NCBI RefSeq assembly: GCF_000332095.2
Contig: NZ_KI913949.1
Location: 3,310,235 to 3,374,234, forward strand
Length of the DNA stretch: 64,000 nt
Source: Leptolyngbya sp. PCC 6406
GTDB lineage: Bacteria; Cyanobacteriota; Cyanobacteriia; Phormidesmidales; Phormidesmidaceae
Direction: 5' to 3'
A program made the translations under genes and the position numbers. This document shows positions 40,498 to 50,800 of the stretch, piece after piece. Positions within the stretch are counted from its first letter, which is position 1; each line of letters starts with the position of its first letter. The notes beneath the pieces were generated by a model. It had not been told where the DNA came from, made no database searches, and was given only the letters and a program-made list of their open reading frames with translations.

Positions 40498-41928
40498 ATG
40501 CAGGACGGTTCGATACTAAAGCAACTGGTGACGGTGGTGGGGCAGGATGGGGCCGTGGATAAGGATCCGACTCCCCTCAATTTTGGGGTGTACTACAAAA
40601 ATACCCTGGTGGCCCTGTGCCATGCCCTAGAGGATTGCATTCTGGCGACGGATCTGCCCGAAAAGGCGGAGCCGCTGGTAATCTCTGCTTTTCAACAGGG
40701 CAAATGGTATCTGCAAGAGGCGGAACGGTACGGCGCGATCGCAGATCAGGCCCGCCAAGTCGTGATCATGGCCGCTGCTGATACGGGCTTTCACCAGCAC
40801 CCCACCAGTCAGCGGGAGAATGTGGACCTAGTGGATCTGGATCCCGACGATCCCGTTGCCCAGGAATGGCATCTGGTGATCCTCTCCCCTCGCTACACCG
40901 CCATGGTGCTCTGCCAGGAGCTTTCGGCGACGGACTATGGTCCCCAGGGCTGCCCCACCCATGACCTAGAGCGCAAATTCTACGGATTGTGGACCTTTGA
41001 TCCGGCCCTAGTGCAGCACACCGTGGACTGCGCCATCGCCCATATTGGTCGCTATGACACCGATCTTCAGCATCGGCTGGAACGCCAGCGGGATGCCATC
41101 CTGGCGGAAAATCCCCATCTCAGCGAAGTCGCCTCTTCCCAGGTGGTGGGCATCGCGGTGAACCGGGTGTTGGACTATCTCCAGGACTGTGAAGTTCAGG
41201 TCCATGATGATCGCACCTTTGCCCTGCCCGATGCCTTGAGCCAAAACCTGGCCTCCAATGAACTCCAAGCGTTCTTCCGCATGGCTCAATTGGTGGATCT
41301 GATGGATCCGGTTAATCCCAAGGCGGCGGTGGAGGTGACGGCCCTGCTGGAAATGATGGGCCAGCTCATTGATCTCCCCGCTTGGCGATTGAAGCGTCTG
41401 CAATTGGCGGGTTGGCTCCACCGCATCGCCCCCTTTCAACCGGAGGCTTTACCCGCCACCACTGCCCCGGCTTGTCCCTTGGTGCCCGGTGCCCAAGTGC
41501 TACGCCGGATGCCCCAACTGCGGGCAGTGGCCCAGATCATCACCCACCAGATGGAACGATGGGATGGCCAAGGCCAGCCAGCCGGTCTCGCTGGAGATCA
41601 AATTCCCCTAGAATCGAGGCTGCTGGGCTTGGTCAGCTACTTTCAAGCCCAGGTGATGGCCATGCAGGAGAAGGCAGGAGAAGATGCCATGGCCAATGAC
41701 CGACCTCCGGCCATCGCAACTGCGATCGCGGCCTGCCAAGCGGATCAAGGTAGCCGCTGGGATCCCAAACTGGTAGACATCCTCACCCTAGTGGCCCAGG
41801 GGTTGCAACAGGGCCTCAGCCTGCCTACGCTGCCCCTGACATTTAGTCTGGGCACTGGCCTTCTGAATCCAGAATTGGATCCGGATTTGTCCCAATTATC
41901 AGTTAAGGGTGAGGGCGGGGTGATGTAG
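40498..41928 (+). CDS. DICT sensory-domain protein with HD-GYP-like C-terminus
   Basis: 476 aa. Residues 1-185 form a DICT domain (LNFGVYYKNTLVALCHALED, QQGKWYLQEAERYGAIADQARQVVIMAA, DLERKFYGLWTFDP), proposed to be a light- or ligand-sensing module linked to cyanobacterial signalling. The C-terminal 200 residues resemble a decayed HD-GYP-type domain (QLAGWLHRIAPF, ITHQMERWDGQGQPAGLAGDQIPLESRLLGLV): the GYP-like 'WDGQGQPAGLxGxQIP' is present, but the HD pair is not evident. It contains ANDRPPAIA encoded by a dispersed repeat. Overlaps the convergent AAA gene by 30 nt. Confidence 0.82.
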   Translation: MQDGSILKQLVTVVGQDGAVDKDPTPLNFGVYYKNTLVALCHALEDCILATDLPEKAEPLVISAFQQGKWYLQEAERYGAIADQARQVVIMAAADTGFHQHPTSQRENVDLVDLDPDDPVAQEWHLVILSPRYTAMVLCQELSATDYGPQGCPTHDLERKFYGLWTFDPALVQHTVDCAIAHIGRYDTDLQHRLERQRDAILAENPHLSEVASSQVVGIAVNRVLDYLQDCEVQVHDDRTFALPDALSQNLASNELQAFFRMAQLVDLMDPVNPKAAVEVTALLEMMGQLIDLPAWRLKRLQLAGWLHRIAPFQPEALPATTAPACPLVPGAQVLRRMPQLRAVAQIITHQMERWDGQGQPAGLAGDQIPLESRLLGLVSYFQAQVMAMQEKAGEDAMANDRPPAIATAIAACQADQGSRWDPKLVDILTLVAQGLQQGLSLPTLPLTFSLGTGLLNPELDPDLSQLSVKGEGGVM

Positions 41929-43503
41929 GGCCACGGCTTCCCTCAAAACCTTGAGGGTGAGGGTGGTGCGATCTCGGGCCTGAAGCTCTAAGCCAACGGT
42001 GCAAGCGATGGCCTGAATTTCCCCTCCCGTTAAGGGTAATTCCTGGGCCACCCAACTCCAGTCAATGCCGCTAGTATTCAGATCTGGGGACCACACCTGG
42101 GACCAGATTTGCTGACGTGCCCGCTTGTCGGGACGGGGAAACGTGAGAATACTGTCAAACCGCTGTCGCCATTGAGGCCGAACTGACTGGAGGTGCGTCA
42201 CCGCCACCAACGTCAGCCCGCTGGCCCGCTGGCGTTGTTGCCACCAGAGATAGAGCTGGGCCGGATCTGCCGTGGCCAACCGCCCTAACCAGCGATCGCC
42301 CCCCTGCACCAGCAGCGGGCGTCCATCCACCAAGGCGCTTTCTAACAAGGTTTCGTCATCTTGGGCCGCTACCGTGGCCAAGTCCAGAATGGCAAGGGCC
42401 TGATCCATATCAGTTGCGATCGCAGTGGCCGCTGTGGTTTTCCCCGTCCCTGCCGGTCCCACCAACAACACCATTAGACCGGGCACCGCCGCTGCTCGTT
42501 GTCGCTGGAGACCCTGGCGTCCCAGGGATTGCAGGGTGGTTTTCAATGCCTTAGGAAGAATCAAGGCATCCCAATCACTGCTGAGGGTATGGGGCACCGC
42601 CACCAAAGTCGGCGCTCCTGACTCCAGTTCCGCTGGGGCAGAAGCACCCTCCCCTGGGGCCGGATCTTGATCCGCGTCCTCCTGCTCCTCCCAGTCCTCT
42701 ATCTCTAGATCAGTTCCCCTAGGGGCTGACACCGTAGCATCGGTAGTCCCCGCTGCTGTCATGGACTCCAAAGACAGTAGGGAGGTGGATTTGGCCATCG
42801 TGGCATCGGTCTCCATCGCAGACAGACTAAAGGCGGTCGTATCGGGCACTTCAGCAGGGGGATCCGCCGCCAAGAGGTAGTTCACCACAGGCTCCGTCAG
42901 CCGTACCTGCTGACTCAGAAGCGTGCCCTCATCCCCAATCCATTCCACCAGCCCCAGCTCCGCCAGGGAATTGGGGGCCACCAATCGCGATCTCCCCGCT
43001 TGCCAAGCCTGATCATTGCGGCACAGTAGGCGCAGACACAGATCCACCGTAGGTAGATCCTCCAGATCCCCCGACTCCCCTTGCAGGTAGTCGTAGAGGC
43101 GACCATAGCGACGGTTAATTTCTGGGGCTAGCGCCAGCAACATCAGGTTTTTTTCAAAACCAGTGAGGGTATAGTGATCCCGCAGCGTGGGCAAGGCCAG
43201 GATAATACCCTGGCTCTGGCTGGCCTGAATGCGGGTTTCGAGCTGCTGGCTATAGCTGGCTCCGGGGGCAACGGGTTTGGGGGGTGGCCCTTCTTCGTGA
43301 GGGTGCGATCGCGGCAGGGTGACAATGCCCTTCCACCAGTGACTTGTGACCCGGTCCTGCTCCGTCTGCACGACCCGACTCAGAACCTTATCCTCTCCCC
43401 GCTGGCGGGAAACCGCCAGCAGCAACAGACGGTCTAGCCAGTGCAACTCCGTTTTCAAATAGGCCCAGTTATTGGCAAAGGGCTGAGCCCCTTCATTACC
43501 CAT
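41899..43503 (-). CDS. AAA-type ATPase with N-terminal winged-helix-like region
   Basis: 534 aa. Residues 1-210 are helical and resemble the N-terminal region of AAA proteins near YME/SpoVK-type cores. An acidic low-complexity linker spans about 221-300. The ATPase has Walker A VGPAGTGKTT (348-357), a degenerate Walker B (RPLLVQGGDRWL, without the DE pair) and a sensor-like FDSILTFPRPDKRAR. The missing Walker B acid suggests weak or no hydrolysis. It overlaps the VOC gene start by a few codons, consistent with translational coupling. Function unknown. Confidence 0.7.
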   Translation of the reverse strand: MGNEGAQPFANNWAYLKTELHWLDRLLLLAVSRQRGEDKVLSRVVQTEQDRVTSHWWKGIVTLPRSHPHEEGPPPKPVAPGASYSQQLETRIQASQSQGIILALPTLRDHYTLTGFEKNLMLLALAPEINRRYGRLYDYLQGESGDLEDLPTVDLCLRLLCRNDQAWQAGRSRLVAPNSLAELGLVEWIGDEGTLLSQQVRLTEPVVNYLLAADPPAEVPDTTAFSLSAMETDATMAKSTSLLSLESMTAAGTTDATVSAPRGTDLEIEDWEEQEDADQDPAPGEGASAPAELESGAPTLVAVPHTLSSDWDALILPKALKTTLQSLGRQGLQRQRAAAVPGLMVLLVGPAGTGKTTAATAIATDMDQALAILDLATVAAQDDETLLESALVDGRPLLVQGGDRWLGRLATADPAQLYLWWQQRQRASGLTLVAVTHLQSVRPQWRQRFDSILTFPRPDKRARQQIWSQVWSPDLNTSGIDWSWVAQELPLTGGEIQAIACTVGLELQARDRTTLTLKVLREAVALHHPALTLN

Positions 43504-43936
43504 GACGCATCATTCGCAAAAATTCCAATGGCAGGCCATCCATATCAGCAATAAACATGACTTCATAGATCCGAGGGCCAATCATCTGCTGTTGGGGCGG
43601 CAACAGTACGGTGAGAGCAGATCTAGTCTCGGGGGCATCCGGCGCAGTTGCCCGAAAACGTTGTTTTAAGGAATGCAGCCAGTCTGGCAGCGAAGACACC
43701 TGATCTGTCAGATCAAAGGAGAGGTGATAGTACCCGGTGTAGTGCTCATCGTAGAAAGCATCGGCAGCGGGTTGGGGCTCAGGTACCTGGAGCAGCTCAA
43801 TGCGGCCCCCCAGCCCCGTCATCCAGCAAGCCAAGGTAATGCCTGCGGTAAACCGTTCCTCTAGGGTAAAGCCTAGGGTTTCATAAAAGGCCATCGCTCG
43901 ATGGATATTCGCGGTACGAATGGAGGCATGGTGCAT
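43496..43936 (-). CDS. VOC family (glyoxalase/dioxygenase-fold) protein
   Basis: 146-aa single-domain vicinal-oxygen-chelate protein. HHASIRTANIHRAMAFYETLGFTLEERF is the first beta-alpha-beta unit with a metal-type His; GYYHLSFDLTD and FIADMDGLPLEFLRM give the second half with a Glu ligand (PLEF). Substrate unknown. ATG 43936 is preferred over GTG 43942. It ends 8 nt inside the AAA ATPase gene, so the two are co-transcribed. Confidence 0.85.
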   Translation of the reverse strand: MHHASIRTANIHRAMAFYETLGFTLEERFTAGITLACWMTGLGGRIELLQVPEPQPAADAFYDEHYTGYYHLSFDLTDQVSSLPDWLHSLKQRFRATAPDAPETRSALTVLLPPQQQMIGPRIYEVMFIADMDGLPLEFLRMMRHG

Positions 43937-43977
43937 AGGCACAGGTCACTCAGTCCCTAGAACAGTCCAGAACGCCA

Positions 43978-44487
43978 TCACTCAAACAGACGAAAATAGG
44001 GATAACGTACGGGAACGCCCGGTTCCTTCTCTAGATTGAAGTTGATCACATCCCACTGGGGCTCTGTCTGGGAATCGGGACTAAACTCCACGGGCAGGCC
44101 ATAGAGGCGGGGCAAATGACTATCCCCCGATCCTCGCCAAGGGGCACTGCGCTCTAGGTAGGCATTGACCAGTTCCCGATAGCGCTGGGCAATAATTACC
44201 CGTGTAGCCCGATAGCCTTGGGTATAGAGTCGATCCAGCGCCTCATGGATTTCAAAGCGAATGCCATCGGGGTGGGTGTGCTGGCGATACCATTCCCCTT
44301 CCCATTGCCGCCAGTGGCGTCCTGATTGGAGATGCACCAACTCTTTGGTTTTAGGATCTGCCTCAAAGGCTCCGTGGCGCTGGCAGAGATAGGTATCCGT
44401 CAGGGTCAGAGCGGGAATCACTTGGCGACAATGGGGACAGTGAATCTCCGGGCCAAAAATGGGATGTTGGAGGGCTGGGTTAACCAT
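43978..44487 (-). CDS. TIGR02652 family cyanobacterial protein
   Basis: 169 aa. IHCPHCRQVIPALTLTDTYLCQRHGAFEADP (residues 15-45) has a CxxC...C zinc-ribbon look, followed by the invariant LVHLQSGRHWRQWEGEWYRQHTHPDGIRFEI and YRATRVIIAQRYREL. This is a conserved hypothetical family restricted to cyanobacteria. It lies 41 nt upstream of the VOC gene on the same strand, probably the same operon. Confidence 0.85.
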   Translation of the reverse strand: MVNPALQHPIFGPEIHCPHCRQVIPALTLTDTYLCQRHGAFEADPKTKELVHLQSGRHWRQWEGEWYRQHTHPDGIRFEIHEALDRLYTQGYRATRVIIAQRYRELVNAYLERSAPWRGSGDSHLPRLYGLPVEFSPDSQTEPQWDVINFNLEKEPGVPVRYPYFRLFE

Positions 44488-44596
44488 GAAGCATGGGCCG
44501 ATGGATGCAGTCCGTTGGGTCCAGTAGCCGTATTATAGCGGGGGGGATCCCCTCCCCCGGTGCCTTATCCGACCATTCTGACCCCAGGCTTGGCCC

Positions 44597-45190
44597 ATGC
44601 CCGAAAATACAGCCCTCTATTCCGAAAATATCGCTCCCCCTGCCGCTCCGATTTTGTCGGCCCCCGGTGACTTTTGGCCGATTCCCGATGTGAGTTCGGC
44701 GGCATTTATTGCCCCAGGGGCCACGGTGATGGGGCAGATTACCCTGGGGCTGGGGGCGAGTATTTGGTACAGCGCGGTACTGCGGGGAGATGTGGAGGCA
44801 ATCCGGGTAGGAGCCTACAGCAATGTCCAGGATGGGGCAGTGCTCCATTGTGATCCAGGGTTACCCACAGTACTGGAGGACTACGTGACGGTGGGGCATC
44901 GAGCCGTAATCCACAGTGCCCATGTAGAGCGGGGCTGTCTGATTGGCATTGGGGCGATTCTGCTGAATGGGGTACGGGTGGGCAGCGGCAGCATTGTAGG
45001 GGCGGGAGCCTTGGTGACGAAGGATGTACCCCCGCGATCGCTGGTGGTGGGGATGCCGGCTAAAGTTGCTCGTCCGGTATCTGAGGCGGAAGCTGCCGAT
45101 CTCCTCCGTCATGCCGAAAAATATCACCGCCTTGCCCTTACCCATGCGGGATTGGGTAAGGAATTGCCCAATCCCACCGGGTTCGGGTAG
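44597..45190 (+). CDS. Gamma-carbonic-anhydrase-type hexapeptide-repeat protein
   Basis: 197-aa left-handed beta-helix protein. Hexapeptide turns run from IAPGATVMGQITLG to VRVGSGSIVGAGALVTKDVPP. WYSAVLRGDVEAIRVGAYSNVQDGAVLHCD and DYVTVGHRAVIHSAHVERGCLIGIGA hold the Arg/Asp/Gln and the His residues (VLHCD, VGHRAVIHSA) that bind the metal in trimeric gamma-CAs. The N-terminal 28 residues are an Ala/Pro-rich extension. Activity is not certain, because many such YrdA/PaaY-like proteins are inactive as anhydrases. psbY follows on the same strand after 82 nt. Confidence 0.88.
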   Translation: MPENTALYSENIAPPAAPILSAPGDFWPIPDVSSAAFIAPGATVMGQITLGLGASIWYSAVLRGDVEAIRVGAYSNVQDGAVLHCDPGLPTVLEDYVTVGHRAVIHSAHVERGCLIGIGAILLNGVRVGSGSIVGAGALVTKDVPPRSLVVGMPAKVARPVSEAEAADLLRHAEKYHRLALTHAGLGKELPNPTGFG

Positions 45191-45272
45191 GACCAATGGG
45201 GGTAAAATTGTGGGGATTATGAGAAGATTGTGACAACGGATTAAGTTATCTAGCCATTTAGGAGGTTCAGCT

Positions 45273-45395
45273 ATGGACTGGCGAGTATTGGTCGTTCTAG
45301 CTCCAGTGATCTTGGCGGCAAGCTGGGCAGTGTTTAACATCGGCAAGGCCGCCCTGGGCCAGATTCAGACTTTTCTGAACAACCGGGAAGCCTAA
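45273..45395 (+). CDS. psbY: Photosystem II protein Y
   Basis: 40-aa one-helix thylakoid membrane protein at the edge of PSII near cytochrome b559. It starts [16 protein letters not shown] and ends [15 protein letters not shown], matching the PsbY pattern of one transmembrane helix (residues 4-22) followed by a short basic/amphipathic tail with the IGxAALGQIQ sequence. AGGAGG lies 7 nt before the ATG. It is small enough to be missed by ORF callers. Confidence 0.92.
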   Translation: MDWRVLVVLAPVILAASWAVFNIGKAALGQIQTFLNNREA

Positions 45396-45515
45396 ACGGG
45401 TTGCGTTCCAGGACTTCTGTTGTGAAGCAGGGGTCTTGAGTTCGGATTTGCCATATTCAGATTTGGCATAAGATTTGGCATAAAGGTATTGCTGGAAATA
45501 GACTCTTTTTCTTGG

Positions 45516-45540
45516 GGGCGTGGTTCTGCTACGCCCTCTT
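45516..45540 (+). terminator. Possible terminator after psbY
   Basis: GGGCGT-GGTTCTGCT-ACGCCC followed by TCTTTATGG, 120 nt after the psbY stop. The stem is short and the T-run interrupted. Confidence 0.35.
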
Positions 45541-45592
45541 TATGGTATCTATGCCTTGAGGAACATCCTGATCCTGTTGGGGAAAAATTCCG

Positions 45593-46519
45593 GTGGGGAT
45601 TGGATCCGGGTTCCGTCAAGCATCCCACGTTGAGGTTGTTGAGGCATTGACGCGATCGCTGTGTTTATTTGGCTCGATGGCCTTGGGCATCCTACTTCCC
45701 CAGGGACATGGATATGCCTTCTTGATTCGTCACCTGTTGATGGTGATTTTATTTTTGTCGCTGTTGGATTTGAGGATTGACCACAAGACCGCCCTCAGTC
45801 CGCGTCTGGGTCCCATCCTGGCGATGATGATGGCTCTCTCGGGTTTGGCGGCCTGGGTGGGCCATTGGTTTAGCCCAGACCTAGCGCTGGTGGCTTTTCT
45901 CTTGGCTATGGCTCCAACGGCGGCGGCGGCTCCGGTGATGACGGAATTTCTCCAGGGTCGGGTAGATTATGTGATGGCTTCGGTGGTGGTCACCAGTATC
46001 TTTTCCGCCATTGTTCTACCCTTGGCTCTGCCCCTATTGTCTCCCCAAAGCCAGATGGGCTTTGATTTGAGTGCCCTCGTCACCACACTCACGGTGATCT
46101 TGGTGCCCTTGGGGGTGGCTCAACTGCTGCGTCGGCTTCTACCTATGGTGGCAGAAGGGCTCCTGCCTCTCAAGCGGGCTTCTTTCTACTTGTGGATGCT
46201 GGCGCTGTACTTGGCTACCGCCCGCGCTACCTTCTTCATTGAGGTGGAATCGGACGCTCCGCTGACAACCCTCATTCCCATTGCCCTGGTCTCCCTTGCC
46301 CTTTGTACGGTGAACTTTAGTCTAGGGCGGTGGCTGGGGGGCTACGAATGGGGTCAGGAGATGGGGCAGTCCTTGGGGCAAAAAAATACCCTCTTTACGA
46401 TCTGGATCTGTCTGACCTTCCTGACTCCTGCGATCGCGTTAGGACCGATGTTTTATATTCTGTTTCAGAACCTGTACAACTCCTACCTCCTAGCCCATGC
46501 TGCTCGGCAGCCGGGATAG
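45593..46519 (+). CDS. Bile-acid:sodium-symporter-like (BASS) membrane protein
   Basis: 308 aa with about nine hydrophobic helices. LAMAPTAAAAPVMTEFLQGRVDYVMASVVVTSIFSAIV resembles the ion-binding crossover region of BASS transporters (normally PGGxxSN followed by a xGxxxLS helix), and QKNTLFTIWICLTFLTPAIALGP is the later conserved segment. Substrate unknown; bicarbonate is transported by one cyanobacterial member of the superfamily, but specific similarity was not established. The start is GTG 45593; an internal Met29 is also possible. Confidence 0.6.
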   Translation: MGIGSGFRQASHVEVVEALTRSLCLFGSMALGILLPQGHGYAFLIRHLLMVILFLSLLDLRIDHKTALSPRLGPILAMMMALSGLAAWVGHWFSPDLALVAFLLAMAPTAAAAPVMTEFLQGRVDYVMASVVVTSIFSAIVLPLALPLLSPQSQMGFDLSALVTTLTVILVPLGVAQLLRRLLPMVAEGLLPLKRASFYLWMLALYLATARATFFIEVESDAPLTTLIPIALVSLALCTVNFSLGRWLGGYEWGQEMGQSLGQKNTLFTIWICLTFLTPAIALGPMFYILFQNLYNSYLLAHAARQPG

Positions 46520-46637
46520 GGCTTGACTCGGAATCCATAAGGCAGGGAAGCAGGGCACGGATTGGAACTTCCCTGGGGAGGCGATCTGGGCTGAGGCTGT
46601 TCCCCCTCTCGGTCCTCTATCTATTCTTCCTGGCATC

Positions 46638-46743
46638 TATAGCGGTTCCCTAATGGATGAGGTACAGCTCCACTTGATGGCAATTCGGGGAACAAGGGGC
46701 TTAAGCCCCTTGCCTGTACTTAACCCGAGTGAGAAGCGCTATA
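46638..46743. mobile_element. MITE family B, copy 2 (106 bp)
   Basis: TATAGCGGTTCCCTAATGG at the left, and TATAGCGCTTCTCAC on the opposite strand at the right. Same length and same central AAGGGGCTTAAGCCCCTT palindrome as 28108-28213, and in the same orientation. It lies 28 nt upstream of the DMT permease gene and could affect its expression. Confidence 0.85.
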
Positions 46744-46770
46744 TTTCCTAGTTCCTAACTCCTAATTCCA

Positions 46771-47820
46771 ATGTCTTCAATTGTTGATCGCCTTCAGCAG
46801 ATTCCAGTAAGAGCGTACCTCTTAACATCCGTTATTATCTTTGCCGCAGCCAACTCTGTAACTCGCAAATTGACTGATCTGGGTGCCCAAAATCTGATTG
46901 ATGGTCGCAATCCGATTTCTTTTTGCAATGTTCTCTTTGTGGGTAATTTATGTGCACTGATGGCCTTGCTGGTGGTGTATCGATCCCAGCTTCAGGGTCG
47001 TGTCTTTCAGCACCTCTCATTACGGGACTGGTGGGGATTGCTGGGGGTGGCGCTCCTGTCTGGAGCCCTAGCCCCCGCCCTCTTTTTCGCCGCCCTGGAT
47101 CAGACCGCAGTCAATAACGTCATTTTAGTGGGGCGGATTGAACCGCCACTGATGTTGGCCCTATCCGTGGGATTACTCAGGGCACGGGTCAATAGCTGGG
47201 TGGTCGCGGGGGCGGTGGTTTCCTTTGTCGGGGTCGTACTCACCGTTGTGCTCCAGACACCCCAAGGTGACATGGTGACGATGTCGGGATTTCAAATTGG
47301 CACAGGTGAATTGATGACAGCGGGGGGAGCCGTTGCTGCTGCCTTGGGTGGCATTCTGAGTCAAGTTGCTTTGCAGAATGTCCCCCTGGGTTTTTTCAAT
47401 GTGGTGAGAACCACCCTGGGCACGGTAATTTTCTTTGTGGTGGCCCTCCAGCTCTATGGCAGTGAACATTTTATGGATGTTGCGTCTCCGTTGCTCTGGC
47501 AATGGATGTTACTCTACGGCGCTGTCATTGTGGTGGGGGGACAATTATGCTGGTTTGCAGGCTTGAGACGATCGACTGCTTCGGAGGTTTCCCTGGCCAA
47601 CTCCTTTAGTCCCCTTGCTGGCGTCTTCGCTGCATTTTTGATTTTAGGAGAAGCGCCGACAGGGGCTCAGTACCTAGGTGGTTTCGTCATCCTCATCGGC
47701 ATTGCCCTGAATCAAATTGGCATTATGCAACAGTCTGATGACCGAGTTCAGCCCAAAACCATCACCACTGTTTCCGAGGAAGTAGAAATGTCATCAGAAT
47801 TGGGATTTAAGGGGATTTAA
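46771..47820 (+). CDS. DMT superfamily (EamA) permease
   Basis: 349-aa membrane protein with ten predicted helices in two EamA repeats (about residues 15-155 and 180-315). ALFFAALDQTAVNNVILVGRIEPPLMLALSVGLL and the matching FSPLAGVFAAFLILGEAPTGAQYLGGFVILIGI are typical of the family's repeat ends. Transports an unknown metabolite. Its 3' end overlaps the convergent RND permease gene by 14 nt. Confidence 0.85.
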   Translation: MSSIVDRLQQIPVRAYLLTSVIIFAAANSVTRKLTDLGAQNLIDGRNPISFCNVLFVGNLCALMALLVVYRSQLQGRVFQHLSLRDWWGLLGVALLSGALAPALFFAALDQTAVNNVILVGRIEPPLMLALSVGLLRARVNSWVVAGAVVSFVGVVLTVVLQTPQGDMVTMSGFQIGTGELMTAGGAVAAALGGILSQVALQNVPLGFFNVVRTTLGTVIFFVVALQLYGSEHFMDVASPLLWQWMLLYGAVIVVGGQLCWFAGLRRSTASEVSLANSFSPLAGVFAAFLILGEAPTGAQYLGGFVILIGIALNQIGIMQQSDDRVQPKTITTVSEEVEMSSELGFKGI

Positions 47821-50800
47821 CCACTTCCCGTCGAACTGCTTCTGCATCGGGGGATGCCTCTCTAGGGCGATTGTCCGTCGAACCGCGATCGCTAATTTGT
47901 TTGACCACTATATAGAGAATCGGCACCACAAACAGGCTGAGAAAAGTGGAGATCAACATGCCGCCAAACACTGCTGTCCCCAGGGACTGGCGGCTACCCG
48001 CTCCGGCCCCACTGGCAATCACCAGGGGGAAAATGCCAATAAGGGTGGAAATGGCCGTCATCAGAATCGGGCGCATCCGTTGGGCTGCGGCCTCCAATGC
48101 CGCATTAACCAGGGACATCCCCTCGGCTCGAAGTTGGTTGGCGAACTCCACAATCAAAATTGAGTTCTTACTGGCCAGACCAATCAGCATCACCAGACCA
48201 ATCTGGCAGTAGACATCATTGGGGAAACCCCGGAAGGTCTGGGCCAGCAGTGCCCCCAGCACCGCCAAGGGGACGGCAAAGAGGATGATCGCCGGATCGA
48301 TGAAGCTTTCGTACTGGGCCGCCAGCACCAAAAAGACAAACACAATCCCCAGGCCAAAGATGATCGGCGCTTGGTTGCCAGACTCGATTTCCTCTAGGGA
48401 ACTGCCGGACCACTCGTAGCCCATGCCGGGGGGCAGCACTTGGGCGGAGATTTCCGCCATGGTCTGGAGGGCTGCACCGGAACTGACGCCTGGTGCTGGA
48501 CTACCAGTGATCTCAATGGACCGATAGAGGTTGTAGTGGTTGATCACCTGGGCTCCCGTAGCGGGTGTAATAGAGACCAGGTTCCCCAGGGGAATCATGT
48601 CATCCCGCTGCGATCGCACATACAAATTCGGGATATCCTCCGGGCTAGACCGAAACGCCTCATCCGCCTGCACATAGACCCGATAGGTGCGCTGACCCTG
48701 GGTGTAGTCGGTGACGTAACGCGAGCCCAGATAGGTTTGCAGCGTGCCAAAAATATCATCAATATTCACATCGAGGGACTTGGCGCGATCGCGGTTCACC
48801 TCAATCAACAACTGGGGCGTCGCCGCCGAAAAAGTACTAAAGACCGCCTGAAGATTGGGATTTTGGTTCGCCGCCCCCAGCAATTCCCCCATCTTGCCCA
48901 ATAGGGTATCCAGGCCCAAATTGCCCTGGCGATCCTGCAACTGGTACTGGAACCCCCCAAACTGGCCCAACCCTTGAATCGCCGGGGGATTCACTGGAAA
49001 CACCCGCGCCTCCGTAATGCCCCCCACCCGACCAAAGAGCTGACCAATCAGCGCCTGCACACTTTCCGCCGGACCCCGCTCATCCCAGGGCAGGAGCGTG
49101 ACAAAAATAACGCCATTGTTCACCGTGTCACTGCCAAAGCCAAACCCCCCCACGGAAAACGTAGCCCGCACCCCCGGCAGTTGCAAAATTTCCTGCTCCA
49201 CCCGATCCATCACCTCACGGGTGTAGTTCAGAGACACGCCCTCCGGGGATTGCACCAAGGTAATGAAATAGCCCTGATCCTCCTCCGGCAAAAAGGCAGA
49301 GGGCACCGTTTGGTATAGCCATGCTGTGGCCACCAATAGGGTGACAAAGCCCCCCAGCACCACTAGCTTCAAGCTGATCAACCCCTCCAAGATGGTGCGA
49401 TAGCGATCGCGGGTTCCATCCAAAACATGGTTAAAGCCTGTAAAAAAGCGTCCTAACCAGCCCCTCGGCTCCGGCTTTGCCCGCAGCAACAGCCCCGACA
49501 GCGCCGGGGTCAACGTCAGGGCATTAAAGGTGGAAAGCACAATGGCAAAGGCAATCGTCAATGCAAACTGGCGATAGAGGGCTCCCGTCGTGCCAGGGAA
49601 AAAGGCCACCGGAATGAACACCGCCATCAACACCAGAGAAGTGGCAATTACCGCCCCCGTCAACTCCCGCATCGCCTCAATCGCCGCCCGTACCGGGGGC
49701 ATTCCCAAATCCTGGATCTTGCGGGCAATATCCTCCACCACCACAATGGCATCATCCACCACCATCCCCGTGGCCAGGGTGAGACCAAACAGGGTGAGGC
49801 TATTAATGGAAAACCCAAAGAGTTTCACAATGGCGAAGGTGCCGATCAGCGACACCGGAATCGTCACCGCCGGAATCACCGTCGTGCGCCAGTCCTGCAA
49901 AAAGATATAGATCACCAACACCACCAGCAGCACCGCTTGGATCAGGGTCAGCACCACCTCCCGCATAGACTGCTCCACATATTCCGTGGTGTCAAAGCCA
50001 ATGCCATACTCCATCCCCGGCGGAAACTGCTCCGCCAGTTTCGCCATCTCCACCTTCACCCCTTGGGCCACCTGGAGAGCATTGCTTCCCGGCAACTGGA
50101 AAATTCCCAGCCCCACCGCATCCTGCCCCCGGAACCGCAGGAATGTGTTGTAGGATTCCGCCCCCAGTTCCACCCGGCCAATATCCCGCAGCTTGATCAG
50201 CCCCCCATCGGGGGTCGTCGTCACCACTAAGTCTTCAAAGGCATCCACACTTTCCAATCGGCTAATGGCCCGCAGGTCAATCTGGTACTGCTGGCTCGCA
50301 TCCGACGGGGGCTGCCCCAATTGACCCGCCCCCACCTGAATGTTCTGCTCCCGCAGGGCACTAACCACATCCTGGTCGGTAATGCCTCGCCGGGTCATGC
50401 GCTGGGGATCCAGCCAGAGCCGCACCGCATATTTCCGCTCACCAAAGATAATGACATTGCCCACCCCATTCACCCGGCGCAGGGCATCCACAATGTACAG
50501 GTCGGCATAGTTGCTCAGGAAAATATCGTCGTAGCTACCATCCTCCGTAAACAGGCTCATGGCCAGCAGGATATTGCTGGACTCCTTACTCACCGTGACC
50601 CCGGTTTGCAGCACCGCCTCCGGCAATTGGGGCTCCGCCAAGGACACCCGGTTTTGCACATCCACCGCCGCAATGTCCTTGTCGCGGTCGGAATTAAACG
50701 TGACCGTGATCCCGCTGGCCCCATTGTTGGTGCTGCTGGAGGTTATGTAGCGCATCCCCTCCACCCCATTGATTTGCCGCTCTAGCAGAGTGGTGACGGC

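Noticed and set aside
49937..50785. Plus-strand frames of 97 and 154 codons
   Set aside because: Complementary strand of the RND permease gene; His/Pro/Gln-rich shadow translations without features.
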